Positions 26,309-34,628 of a stretch of 64,000 bases of DNA are shown one piece after another. The stretch comes from Kitasatospora sp. MMS16-BH015 (GTDB lineage Bacteria; Actinomycetota; Actinomycetes; Streptomycetales; Streptomycetaceae), in NCBI RefSeq assembly GCF_002943525.1, contig NZ_CP025394.1:124001-188000 (forward strand), in the 5' to 3' direction. The number at the start of each line of letters is the position of its first letter. Position 1 is the stretch's first letter. The notes below the pieces were generated by a model, which was not told the origin of the DNA, ran no database searches, and saw only the letters and a list, made by a program, of their open reading frames with translations. Position numbers and translations under genes: made by a program.

Positions 26309-28772
26309 GGGCACCCGCACCGATCCGGGCCAGCAGCAGGGCCACGTCGTCGGCCCGGTCGGTGAGGTGGCGGGCGTTGCCGAGCAGCCGGTCGGCGAGC
26401 GACTCGAGCGTGGGGTCGGCGGTGTGCGCGAGGGCGCTGCGCAGGCGGTCCACCCCGGTGTCGATCGATTGGCCGGGCTCCTCGACCAGCCCGTCGGTGT
26501 AGAGGGCGAGCACGCTGCCGGGTTCGAGCCCCAGGGTGCTCGCGGGGTACTCGCTCGGGTGCTGCACCCCGAGCAGCGGGCCGCCGGGCAGGTCCAGCGC
26601 CTCGGTCCGGCCGTCGGGGCGGCGCAGCAGCGGCGGCAGGTGGCCGGCCCGGGCGGCCTCCACCCGCCCGGTGGTCGGGTCGAGCCGGAGCAGGCAGCAA
26701 CTGGCCAGCAGCCCGGGGTCGAGCTCGACCAGCAGCTGGTTGGTCCGGGCCAGCACCTCCTCCGGCGGCCCCCCGGTGGTGGCGAAGGCCCGCACCGCGC
26801 TGCGCAGCTGCCCCATGATCGCCGCCGCGCCGACACTGTGACCCTCCACGTCCCCGATCACCAGGCAGAGCCCGTTCGGGGTGGTGATCACGTCGTACCA
26901 GTCGCCGCCGATCTCCATGCCCTGGGTGCCGGGCAGGTAGCGGGCGGCGATCTCCAGGCCGTCCACCTTGGGCAGCCGGTGCGGCAGCAGGGCCTGCTGG
27001 AGCCCCCGGGCCAGCGCGAACTCGGTGTCGTAGAGCCGGGCCCGTTCCAACGCCTGGGCGATCAACCCGCTCAGCCCGGTGAGCACGGCCCGCTCCTCCG
27101 CGCCGAACACGTGGTTCTCGTCGAACCCGAGGATGCAGCTGCCCACGGGGTGGCCCGAGGCGATCAGCGGCAGGAAGGCCCAGGCCCGCATCTCGTCCAA
27201 CGGGATGCCGGGGTAGGCCGCCAGCAGCTCGTGCTCGGACTCGAAGAAGATCGGTACCCCGGTGTTGAGCACCTGGGTACCGGGCAGCCTGGCCCGCAGC
27301 GAGGTGCCCTCGAACCCGTCCAGGAAGCCCTCGGGGTAGCCGTGCTGGGCCACCAGGTACATCCGCCCGGCCCGGGAGAGGTAGATCGCCAGCTCCTGCC
27401 CGCCGAACCCCGGCAGGATCTGCTGCGCCACCGCCTCGCAGACCTCCCGGACCGAGACCGCCTCGCCCAGCGCGCTCGCCAACTGGAGCAGGTGGTACAT
27501 CGCCCCCGGCCCCGTTCGCGGCACCACCGGCTCCGGCTCGCCACCGGGGACACGCTCCGAGACGGGCCCGCTCCCCACCACCGAGTCGACCGGCCCCGGG
27601 TGCCGGGTGCGCGGCGGGCCGGTGGGCGCGACCCGGCCGGTCAGGCCGTGTGCGTCGGGGTAGAGCGAGAAGCTCAGCCACTGGTCGGGCGGGCGGCGGG
27701 CCAGGAAGGCCGTCGGGCGCTGGGAGAGCATCGCGGCCCGGTACCGGTCCTCGTACTCCGGGTCGGCGAGCCAGGGCAGCACCGACCAGGGGTGGTGGCC
27801 GAGCAGGCGTTCGCGCGGGGTGTCCAGGAGCAGTTCGAGGCTGCGGTTGGCGTACTCGAGCCGGCCGTCCGGGTCGAGCGCGAAGACGCCGTCCCGCAGC
27901 CGTTCGACGGCCGCGACGGCGGCGGCGCCCTGGCCGGTGTCCACCACCGCGCCGATCAGGTGGGTGCGCGCCGCGCCCTCCGGGCAGCGGCCCCAGAGCC
28001 GGACGGGGTGGTGGCGCCCGTGCCCGTCGGCCAGCCGCACGGTGCGGGCCGGCAGCAGGCCGGTCCGCACGGCCGCCAGTACGGCCGCCCGCAGCGGCGG
28101 CAGGTCCTCTGGGTGCACCAGCGCGGCCAGGTCGGAGATCCGGCCGCCGAATCCGGCCGCCGCCGGGCCGAGCAGCTCGGTCAGCCCCTCGTCCGGGGTG
28201 AGCTCGCCGGTGGCCAGGTCCCAGTCGAACAGGCCGACCCGCACGGCGGGCCCGGCCGGCCCCGGCAGCTCCACCTCCACCGGTGCGCCGCCCGCCTCCA
28301 CCGGGTGTCCGCCCGCCGCCAGCCCGGCCAGCGCGGCGCCGAGCCGGGCGGCGGCCGTCCGCAGCTGCCGCCTGGTCGCGGCGGGCACCGCCGCGCCGCT
28401 GCTCGGCCAGAGCACCGAGAGCGCCCCGTACCTCTCCCCGCCCTGGGCGGCGGGCGCCGCCACCGGCACGCTCGCCGAGGCGAAGGCGTACGGCAGTCCG
28501 ACCGCCAGCCGCGGGAACCGCCGCATCGTCTCCTCGGCCCCCGAGAGCGCCACCGTCCGCCCGGTCCGGTACGTCACCGGCACGGGCAGCTGCCCCGCCA
28601 CCGGCAGCCGCCGGAAGCCGCTGAGCAGCGAGAGCGGCACCCCGGCCACCGCGCTGAGCACCAGCGAGGCCCGGTCCGCCGACCTCAGGTACACCACCCC
28701 GCCGTACGCCGCCGCGTGCTGCACGGCCCGCCGCAGCCCCGCCGCGAGCACCTCGTCCCTGGTCACTGCCAC
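26298..28772 (-). CDS. GAF/PAS sensor with C-terminal SpoIIE (PP2C) phosphatase
   Basis: About 824 residues in order: an N-terminal GAF-like domain (~5-150), a PAS domain (~175-280, VGLFDWDLATGEL ... LVHPEDLPPLR), a second PAS (~285-385, DGVFALDPDGRLEYANR), a GAF domain (~425-580, AIYLSRAGRMYLVAQHGYPEG), and a PP2C/SpoIIE phosphatase (~585-815). The phosphatase shows LQQALLPHRLP, IGGDWYD (621-627), VIGDVEGHS (638-646), ALYTDGLVE and DDVALLL. Such proteins dephosphorylate anti-sigma-factor antagonists in partner-switching pathways; no kinase or antagonist gene is adjacent. The start is uncertain: GTG 28772 (or 28766) begins the structured part, and the frame stays open to ~29000 through low-complexity sequence with further GTGs. 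Confidence 0.88.
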   Translation of the reverse strand: MAVTRDEVLAAGLRRAVQHAAAYGGVVYLRSADRASLVLSAVAGVPLSLLSGFRRLPVAGQLPVPVTYRTGRTVALSGAEETMRRFPRLAVGLPYAFASASVPVAAPAAQGGERYGALSVLWPSSGAAVPAATRRQLRTAAARLGAALAGLAAGGHPVEAGGAPVEVELPGPAGPAVRVGLFDWDLATGELTPDEGLTELLGPAAAGFGGRISDLAALVHPEDLPPLRAAVLAAVRTGLLPARTVRLADGHGRHHPVRLWGRCPEGAARTHLIGAVVDTGQGAAAVAAVERLRDGVFALDPDGRLEYANRSLELLLDTPRERLLGHHPWSVLPWLADPEYEDRYRAAMLSQRPTAFLARRPPDQWLSFSLYPDAHGLTGRVAPTGPPRTRHPGPVDSVVGSGPVSERVPGGEPEPVVPRTGPGAMYHLLQLASALGEAVSVREVCEAVAQQILPGFGGQELAIYLSRAGRMYLVAQHGYPEGFLDGFEGTSLRARLPGTQVLNTGVPIFFESEHELLAAYPGIPLDEMRAWAFLPLIASGHPVGSCILGFDENHVFGAEERAVLTGLSGLIAQALERARLYDTEFALARGLQQALLPHRLPKVDGLEIAARYLPGTQGMEIGGDWYDVITTPNGLCLVIGDVEGHSVGAAAIMGQLRSAVRAFATTGGPPEEVLARTNQLLVELDPGLLASCCLLRLDPTTGRVEAARAGHLPPLLRRPDGRTEALDLPGGPLLGVQHPSEYPASTLGLEPGSVLALYTDGLVEEPGQSIDTGVDRLRSALAHTADPTLESLADRLLGNARHLTDRADDVALLLARIGAGARAA

Positions 28773-29145
28773 CGCCGTCGGCCGCCCACCCCCAGCGGCC
28801 CGACCGCCTCCCCCGTGCCCCTGATCACCAGCGCCGCCGACATCAGAGCCGACATCGGATTCAGGCCCGGAGCCGTCGAGACCCAGCAGTTCCTCGGGCC
28901 CTTCCCCGATCCGCCCCGGTACGACCACGCTCCGGCCCGGCCCGACGGGCGACGGCCGGGGCCCGGGGCCCCGCGTCGCCTGCGTCCCACTGATCACGGA
29001 CGGGCTCTGGCGGCCCGCCGGTCCACCCTGCCGCACCTTCCCTCTGTACGCCCGGCCTCGCGGGGGTGTCAACCGGGGGCCGGACGGGTGAAGCGGCGGC
29101 ATGGCACTCCGCCCCGAGCCCGCAAGCGCACGATGATCAGCCGAT

Positions 29146-30183
29146 ATGCAGGTACGACTACCCTTCCGCCGCACCCGTGCCACCCTGCTCACCGGCGCCC
29201 TCCTCCTTCCCCTGCTCGCCACCGGAGCCGGCTGCGCCGCCACCACGCCCCCCACCGACCGGTCTGCGGCCACACCCGAGCACCCCGCCCTCGCACCCCA
29301 GGCGGCCCCGGCCCCGGCCCGGCCACTGCACGCGGCCGTCGGCCAGGCCGCAGCCGAGGAACAGAGCGGCACCCGCCTGGCCGCCCAACGCCACACCGGC
29401 GAACTGCAGGCCGCCGAAGCCGCCCGCCAAGCGGCCGAGGCTGCGCGCCAGGCCGCCGAAGCGGCCCGCCGCGCACTGGAGACGGCCCGGCACTGGGGCT
29501 TGGCCACCGCGCCGCTCGCCGCCCCGGCGAAGCCCGCCGAGCGGCCCGAGCTGACCCCGCAGCCGGGTGTGTCCGTCCGGTCCGGGCTCCCGCTGGTCTA
29601 CCGGGTGCCCACCGACCGTCAGGTGGTCTTCCTGACGGTGGACGACGGAGCCGTCAAGGACACCGAGTTCAGCCGGATGGCGCAGGAGCTGGGCGTGCCG
29701 TTCACCGCCTTCGTCTCGGGCTACCTGGCCCGGGGCGGCTACGACTACTTCCGCGCGCTCCAGGAGCAAGGCGTGCGCGTCAACAACCACACCGTCAACC
29801 ACAAGGACCTGCGCCGCCTGGACGAAGCGCACCAGCGCCGGGAGATCTGCGACCAGCAGGACGAGTTGGAGCAGGAGCTCGGCACCCGCCCGGTGCTCTT
29901 CCGGCCGCCCTACGGCGAGTTCACCGACGCCACCCTGCGCGCGGCGGCCTCCTGCGGCATCACCGCCGTGGCGATCTGGAACGAGGAGGCCTTCCCGGAC
30001 CGGATCGAGTACCGCTACGCGGACCAGCGGCTCCACCCCGGCGACATCATCCTCACCCACTTCCTGGGCCCGGCCCAGTGGCATGGCGCCACCATGGCCG
30101 ACATGCTCCGCCGGGTGATCCGAACCGCCACCGACCAAGGCTTCGCCCTGGCCCGCCTCGACGACTACCTCGGCCGAGACTGA
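29146..30183 (+). CDS. Secreted polysaccharide deacetylase (NodB domain)
   Basis: This 345-residue protein has a signal peptide ending around ATGAGC30. The residue three before the Cys is Gly, so it is a poor lipobox and lipidation is doubtful. A Pro-rich stretch and an Ala-rich coiled coil with repeated QAAEAAR units (about 88-112) follow. The NodB domain starts near 150: LTVDDGAV (Asp166-Asp167; Val replaces the usual Phe), NNHTVNHKDL (His215, His219), FRPPYGEF (252-259) and DIILTHF near the C terminus. These are the metal-binding and catalytic motifs of peptidoglycan/chitin/xylan deacetylases. It diverges from the phosphatase gene; the substrate is unknown. Confidence 0.9.
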   Translation: MQVRLPFRRTRATLLTGALLLPLLATGAGCAATTPPTDRSAATPEHPALAPQAAPAPARPLHAAVGQAAAEEQSGTRLAAQRHTGELQAAEAARQAAEAARQAAEAARRALETARHWGLATAPLAAPAKPAERPELTPQPGVSVRSGLPLVYRVPTDRQVVFLTVDDGAVKDTEFSRMAQELGVPFTAFVSGYLARGGYDYFRALQEQGVRVNNHTVNHKDLRRLDEAHQRREICDQQDELEQELGTRPVLFRPPYGEFTDATLRAAASCGITAVAIWNEEAFPDRIEYRYADQRLHPGDIILTHFLGPAQWHGATMADMLRRVIRTATDQGFALARLDDYLGRD

Positions 30184-30185
30184 GC

Positions 30186-30270
30186 GACCGCCCCGACCGA
30201 ATCCCGACGGCCGCCTCGGCTGAGACTCAACCGCCGCCCCGACCGAAGCCCGACGGCTGCCGCAGCCGAG
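30186..30270. repeat. Two imperfect ~38 bp direct repeats in the intergenic region
   Basis: The 209 bp between the deacetylase and the molybdenum hydroxylase contain two similar units (30186-30224 and 30233-30270). Both carry a CGCCCCGACCGAA core and a CCCGACGGC segment and end in GCCGAG/GGCTGAG. Beyond the promoter noted next, nothing else is seen in this gap. Confidence 0.6.
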
Positions 30271-30367
30271 CCCCGGCGACCACCTCGCCTCCGCCCCCGC
30301 CCACCACCTCAGCTGAAAGCCGTCCGACCCGCTTGCCCTCTCACCTGCCCTACCAGCCTCTTCCGCG

Positions 30368-30397
30368 TTGACCGTTCGCAGTCACACTCTCTATGCT
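30368..30397 (+). promoter_or_regulatory. Candidate vegetative promoter of the molybdenum hydroxylase operon
   Basis: TTGACC (30368-30373), an 18 bp spacer and TATGCT (30392-30397) match the principal-sigma consensus well. The -10 overlaps the first in-frame ATG (30393), which creates a start-codon problem for the gene (see findings). Confidence 0.5.
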
Positions 30398-32597
30398 GCG
30401 GGCTCCGATCCGCGCTGGAAGGTGTCTGGCCATCACTGCCTCCGACTCCCGACGCACCGTCAGCCGACGGCGCTTCCTCACCACTCTGATAGCGGCGCCC
30501 GCACTGGCCGTCGGTGTCAGCCTCGCTGACGGCCCGTCGGCCGAGGCGCTGCCCGGGGTGCCGGACATCCTCGACCTGGGCGACGCGCTGATCGTGGCCG
30601 GGCTGCCCACCGCGCACCTGCTGGTGCTCCAGGTGACGGCGGCCGGCCGGGTGGTGCTCGAACTGCCGCGGGTGGAGGTCGGCCAAGGGCTGACCACCGC
30701 GATGGCGCTGGTGGTCGCGGACGAGCTGGACGCCAACCTCACCGATGTGGACGTGCCGCTCTCCCCGGCCCGGCCCGAGCTGCTCTTCAACCAGCTGACC
30801 GGCGCCTCGAATTCGGTCCGCTCGCTCTACCAGCCGGTCCGCGAGGCGGCCGCCGCCTGCCGGGCCCGGCTGGTCACCGCCGCCGCCAACCGCTGGGCGC
30901 TGCCCGCGAGTTCGCTCCGCACCGCCGGCAGCGCCGTGCTCGCCCCGGACGGCCGCTCCGCCTCGTACGCCTCGCTGGCCGTGGACGCCGCCGCCGTGCT
31001 GGTGCCCGCCGTCGCCGCCACCCCCAAACTCCCCGCCCAGCAGACCCTGGTGGGCCGCCCGGCGGGCCGGGTCGACGCCCGGGACATCGTCACCGGCAAG
31101 GCCACGTACGCGGGCGACCTGGCCGTGCCGGGCGCCGTGCCGACCGTGGTCTGCCGACCGCCGACGATCAACGGCACCGTGGTCTCCTTCGACGCCACCG
31201 CCGCCCTGGCCCTCCCCGGCGTGCTCGCCGTGGTGCAGATCCCCACCGGCGTCGCCGTGCTGGCCGAGACCTTCGACCAGGCGCTCAAGGCCAAGGCCGC
31301 CGTCCGGATCAGCTGGGGCCCCGGCACCGTGGACGGGCTCTCCGACGCCGATGTCCGGGCCCAGCTGCGCGCCGCCCAACCCCCCTTCCTTGTCCCGCCG
31401 TTGCTCACCCTCACGGTGGACGCCGAATTCGACTTCGCCTTCGTCAGCCACGCCCCGATGGAGGTGCTGACCGCCGTCGCGGACGTCCGGGCCGACAGCG
31501 CCGAGATCTGGTTCGCCGCCCAGTCGCCGATCGTCGCCCAGCAGACCATCGCCGCCGCCGTCGGGCTGCCGGTGAGCGCGGTGACCGTCCACGTGGTGCG
31601 CGGCGGCGGCTCCTTCGGCCGCCGGCTGTTCTTCGACGCCGCACTGGAGGCCGCCCAGGTCTCCAAGGCCGCCGGGCGGCCGGTCAAGCTGATGTGGACC
31701 CGCAACGACGACATGCGGCACGGCCGGATGCGCCCGGCCAGCCACCACCGCGTCCGGGCCACCCACGCACTCGGCCAGGTGCTCACCTACGAGCACCGGG
31801 TGGCCACCGTCAAGACCGACTTCCGGCACGGCGTCGGCGAGGCGCTGACCGCCGCCGGGGTCTCCACCGGCCTCGGCGGGGCGGCCTTCTCCCAGCTCTT
31901 CTTCACCCTCACCGAGAAGCTCCCCTACAGCCTCGGGGTCTCCACCCAGCTCCTCGCCGAGGTGCCGCTGGAGATGCACACCGGCAGCTGGCGCTCGGTC
32001 TACTCCGGCCTGGTCCGCACCGCCGACGAGATCATGGTGGACGAGCTGGCCCGCACCTTCGGCCAGGACCCGGTGGCCTACCGCCGGGCCCGGGTCTTGG
32101 ACCCGGCCGCCCGCGCGGTGATCGACCAGTGCGCCCAGGCCGGCCAGTGGGGCCGTCCGATGCCGCCTGGCCAGGCCCAGGGCTTCGCCTTCCACGACGA
32201 GCACCGCTCCAGCCTGGCCTGCCTGGTGGAGATCGACTGCACCGACCGGGCCAACCCGCGCGTCACCAAGGCCGTGGTCGCCGCCGACGTGGGCCTGCCG
32301 GTCAACCCGCGCGGGCTGGAGGCGCAGTTCATGGGCGCCGTGATGGACGGCATCTCGCTCACCCTCCAGGCCGGCCTGCACCTGGACAACGGCGCCATCC
32401 GCGAGGGCAGTTACGGCGACTTCCACTACGCCCGCCAGCGCCACAGCCCGCCCGCCTTCGAGGTGCACCTGCTGCCCCCGAGCGGCGCCCCGGGCGGCGC
32501 CGGCGAACTCGGCGTGCCCGCCGCCGCGGCGGCCGTGGCCAACGCCTACGCCCGCGCCACCGGCACCTCCCCACGCAGCTTCCCGATCAGCTTCTGA
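30393..32597 (+). CDS. Molybdopterin-binding subunit of a periplasmic xanthine-oxidase-family enzyme (IorB-like)
   Basis: Up to 734 residues. A twin-arginine signal, [17 protein letters not shown], sits at about residues 23-39 from ATG 30393. Molybdenum-hydroxylase motifs follow: the [25 protein letters not shown] segment, [15 protein letters not shown] near 230, [20 protein letters not shown] near 405, and the C-terminal [18 protein letters not shown] loop. This is the architecture of IorB (isoquinoline 1-oxidoreductase) and related two-subunit aldehyde/N-heterocycle oxidoreductases lacking a FAD subunit. The Tat signal fits cofactor loading before export, with the small iron-sulfur subunit carried as passenger. 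The start is uncertain because a promoter overlaps ATG 30393. The downstream gene (gap 37 bp) is the iron-sulfur subunit. Confidence 0.88.
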   Translation: MLRAPIRAGRCLAITASDSRRTVSRRRFLTTLIAAPALAVGVSLADGPSAEALPGVPDILDLGDALIVAGLPTAHLLVLQVTAAGRVVLELPRVEVGQGLTTAMALVVADELDANLTDVDVPLSPARPELLFNQLTGASNSVRSLYQPVREAAAACRARLVTAAANRWALPASSLRTAGSAVLAPDGRSASYASLAVDAAAVLVPAVAATPKLPAQQTLVGRPAGRVDARDIVTGKATYAGDLAVPGAVPTVVCRPPTINGTVVSFDATAALALPGVLAVVQIPTGVAVLAETFDQALKAKAAVRISWGPGTVDGLSDADVRAQLRAAQPPFLVPPLLTLTVDAEFDFAFVSHAPMEVLTAVADVRADSAEIWFAAQSPIVAQQTIAAAVGLPVSAVTVHVVRGGGSFGRRLFFDAALEAAQVSKAAGRPVKLMWTRNDDMRHGRMRPASHHRVRATHALGQVLTYEHRVATVKTDFRHGVGEALTAAGVSTGLGGAAFSQLFFTLTEKLPYSLGVSTQLLAEVPLEMHTGSWRSVYSGLVRTADEIMVDELARTFGQDPVAYRRARVLDPAARAVIDQCAQAGQWGRPMPPGQAQGFAFHDEHRSSLACLVEIDCTDRANPRVTKAVVAADVGLPVNPRGLEAQFMGAVMDGISLTLQAGLHLDNGAIREGSYGDFHYARQRHSPPAFEVHLLPPSGAPGGAGELGVPAAAAAVANAYARATGTSPRSFPISF

Positions 32598-32634
32598 CCA
32601 GTACCTCCCGACCGACGGCTCCCAAGGACCTCCC

Positions 32635-33090
32635 ATGCCCAGCTACACCTTCGTCCTCAACGGGCAGTCCGTGCAGGTGGACGCCCCGGCCGACATGCCC
32701 CTGCTCTGGGTGCTGCGCGACAAGCTCGGCGTCACCGGGCCCAAGTACGGCTGCGGGGTGGGCGTCTGCCGCGCCTGCACCAGCCACCTGGACGGCGCCG
32801 AGATCCAGCCCTGCACGGTGCCGGTGCAGAACTGCGCCGGGCGCAGCGTCACCACCATCGAGGGCCTGGCCGACGGTGACCAGCTGCACCCCGTCCAGCA
32901 GGCCTGGCTGGATTTCGACGTGGCCCAGTGCGGCTTCTGCCAGCCCGGCCAGATCATGGCCGCCGTCGCCCTGCTGCGCCGCACGCCGCACCCGACCGAC
33001 GCCGACATCGACCAGATCCAGAACGTCTGCCGCTGCGGCACCTACTTCCGCATCCGGGAGGCCATCAAGCAGGCCGCCAGCGGGAGCTGA
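32635..33090 (+). CDS. 2Fe-2S subunit of the molybdenum hydroxylase (IorA-like)
   Basis: This 151-residue protein has an N-terminal plant-type ferredoxin cluster ([11 protein letters not shown] near residues 39-48, then PC at about 60) and a C-terminal helical cluster ([10 protein letters not shown] near 101, [14 protein letters not shown] near 132). This is the standard two-cluster small subunit of xanthine-oxidase-family enzymes. AAGGA lies before ATG 32635. The large-then-small order and the absence of a FAD subunit match cytochrome-linked IorAB-type enzymes. No cytochrome c gene or molybdenum chaperone lies nearby. Confidence 0.92.
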   Translation: MPSYTFVLNGQSVQVDAPADMPLLWVLRDKLGVTGPKYGCGVGVCRACTSHLDGAEIQPCTVPVQNCAGRSVTTIEGLADGDQLHPVQQAWLDFDVAQCGFCQPGQIMAAVALLRRTPHPTDADIDQIQNVCRCGTYFRIREAIKQAASGS

Positions 33091-33097
33091 CGGTGCG

Positions 33098-33667
33098 TCA
33101 GTCCCGCTGGTAGACGGCGATCGCGGCGCCGCTGTCGAAGACCCTGCCCGAGGTCCGGCGGAAGGCCGCGACCGCGAAGTCCCGGGTGAACAGCGGGACG
33201 CCCGAGCCGATCACCAGCGGGTAGGTCTTCACCACCAGCTCGTCGATCTCCGGCAGCAGCTCCCCGGCCAGCCGCGCGCCGCCGGCCAGCCAGATCTTCA
33301 GCCCGTCCTGCCGCTTGAGCCGGCGCACCACGCCGACCGGGTCGGTGCGCACGATCTCCACCCCGGGTGCGCCGTCCAGCGGCAGGCTGCCGGAGACCAC
33401 GTACTGGCGCAGGTGCGCGTACGGGCTGGTGATGCCCGCCTTCAGCGCGGGGTCGTAGGTGGCCCGGCCCATCACCACGGTGTCGAAGTGGCGGTTGGCC
33501 CCCACGATGCCCAGGGCGGAACGGACGTGCGTCGGCAGCGTCTCGGGGTACTCCTCGCCGATGTGCTTGAGGATGTCGTCGGCCAGCGGGAAGAACCCGA
33601 ACGAGCCGTCGGGATCGGCGATGAAACCGTCGATGGTGGCACCGACGTAGTACGTGAGCTTTCGCAC
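33098..33667 (-). CDS. Dihydrofolate reductase / RibD C-terminal family protein
   Basis: This 189-residue protein begins [21 protein letters not shown], the first strand-helix of the RibD_C/DHFR-like fold (T-x-DGFIA). Later it has [12 protein letters not shown] and [13 protein letters not shown], the NADPH-binding GG loop, and a [11 protein letters not shown] segment. Family members are stand-alone reductases of unknown substrate, common in actinomycetes. GTG 33667 is preceded by GGAGGGG at ideal spacing, so it is preferred to the in-frame ATG at 33682. It converges with the IorA-like gene, 7 bp apart. Confidence 0.85.
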   Translation of the reverse strand: MRKLTYYVGATIDGFIADPDGSFGFFPLADDILKHIGEEYPETLPTHVRSALGIVGANRHFDTVVMGRATYDPALKAGITSPYAHLRQYVVSGSLPLDGAPGVEIVRTDPVGVVRRLKRQDGLKIWLAGGARLAGELLPEIDELVVKTYPLVIGSGVPLFTRDFAVAAFRRTSGRVFDSGAAIAVYQRD

Positions 33668-33860
33668 CTTGTTCCCCTCCATGGACCGACGCCCCTCACG
33701 ATACGTCCGGATTTGGTCGCCCGCGCCGACTCCTCGCCTTCCTCACACAAGCGGGCGGCGGCCCGCCCGCCACACCACGCCCGGTAGGGTCGGAACCCCG
33801 CCCGACCCCAGCCAGACCCCGTCCGACCCACCCCCTCGAACCCCCGTCGAAAGGTCCTCG

Positions 33861-34397
33861 ATGACCGGCGTTCCGCGCGTCCTGATCCTGCCCGGCTACC
33901 AGAACTCCGGCCCCGAGCACTGGCAGACCCGGTGGGAGCGGGAGGATCCGGCGCTGCGCCGGGTCGAGCAGGCCGACTGGGACACCCCGCATCTGGCGGA
34001 CTGGGTGGCCGAGCTGGACCGCGCCGTCGTGGCCGAGCCGGGCCCCGTGGTGCTGGTGGCGCACAGCCTGGGCTGCATCACGGTGGCGCACTGGGCCGCC
34101 CGGCACCAGCGGCCGGTCCGGGGCGCGCTGCTGGTCGCCCCGGCCGACATCGACACCGCCGAGGTGCCCGAGCTGGTGAACTTCCGACCGGTGCCGCTCG
34201 CCCCGCTGCCCTTTCCCGCCACCGTGGTCGCCTCCACCGACGACCCGTGGTGCTCGCTCGAGCGCTCCCGCGCCTTCGCCGCCGCCTGGGGCGCCGAGCT
34301 GGCCGTGGCGGGGGCCCACGGACACATCAACAGCGCCTCTAACCTGGGCAGTTGGCCCTACGGCAAGGAGCTGCTCGGCAAGCTCCTGGCCGGCTGA
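33861..34397 (+). CDS. Small alpha/beta serine hydrolase, RBBP9/YdeN family
   Basis: This 178-residue protein opens with RVLILPGYQNSGPEHWQTRWE, the RBBP9/YdeN N-terminal signature. It has the nucleophile elbow VAHSLGC (Ser69), the acid in STDDPW and the catalytic His in GAHGHIN, which together form a complete Ser-Asp-His triad. Substrates of this family are poorly known. AAAGG precedes ATG 33861. A longer upstream reading is low complexity. Confidence 0.9.
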   Translation: MTGVPRVLILPGYQNSGPEHWQTRWEREDPALRRVEQADWDTPHLADWVAELDRAVVAEPGPVVLVAHSLGCITVAHWAARHQRPVRGALLVAPADIDTAEVPELVNFRPVPLAPLPFPATVVASTDDPWCSLERSRAFAAAWGAELAVAGAHGHINSASNLGSWPYGKELLGKLLAG

Positions 34398-34532
34398 CCG
34401 CAGCGTCGCCCACCCACCCCCGCTGCCGGGGCGTCGGGGGCGTTCCGCTACGCTCCCCGCCTGATCCGCCTCGGCCGGGAGAGCCGCGGGAGCGCCCGTG
34501 CCGACAGCCGTCGGCCACCGCCGGGAACTCGT

Positions 34533-34557
34533 GGAAATCTCCCGCCGGATTTCTGTT
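34533..34557 (+). promoter_or_regulatory. Possible ECF-type promoter upstream of the sigma-CAP gene
   Basis: The 230 bp before the sigma factor gene contains GGAAAT (34533-34538) followed 16 bp later by GTT (34555-34557), with GGGAAC just upstream (34523-34528). GGAA-type -35 boxes are typical of ECF sigma factors, which often autoregulate. An inverted repeat GAAATC/GATTTC also lies here. This is a weak assignment. Confidence 0.25.
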
Positions 34558-34628
34558 ATCCGCCGTCGGGCGCCGGATCTCCTACCAGGTAAGGCAGCAC
34601 CGGCAGGCCGACGGAGAAGGTGGACAGG

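Noticed and set aside
28763..28990. Alternative ATG start for the SpoIIE-type gene near 28840-28860
   Set aside because: Those ATGs are in a different frame from the GAF/PAS/SpoIIE reading; the GTG at 28772 is in frame.
29146..29250. Polysaccharide deacetylase as a lipoprotein
   Set aside because: The residue three before the candidate Cys is Gly, not the Leu/Val/Ile expected in a lipobox.
25884..30371. A 1495-codon open frame on the + strand
   Set aside because: It is antisense to the SpoIIE-type phosphatase and runs through the deacetylase in another frame. It is Pro/Arg/Gly-rich low complexity, typical of shadow frames in very GC-rich DNA.
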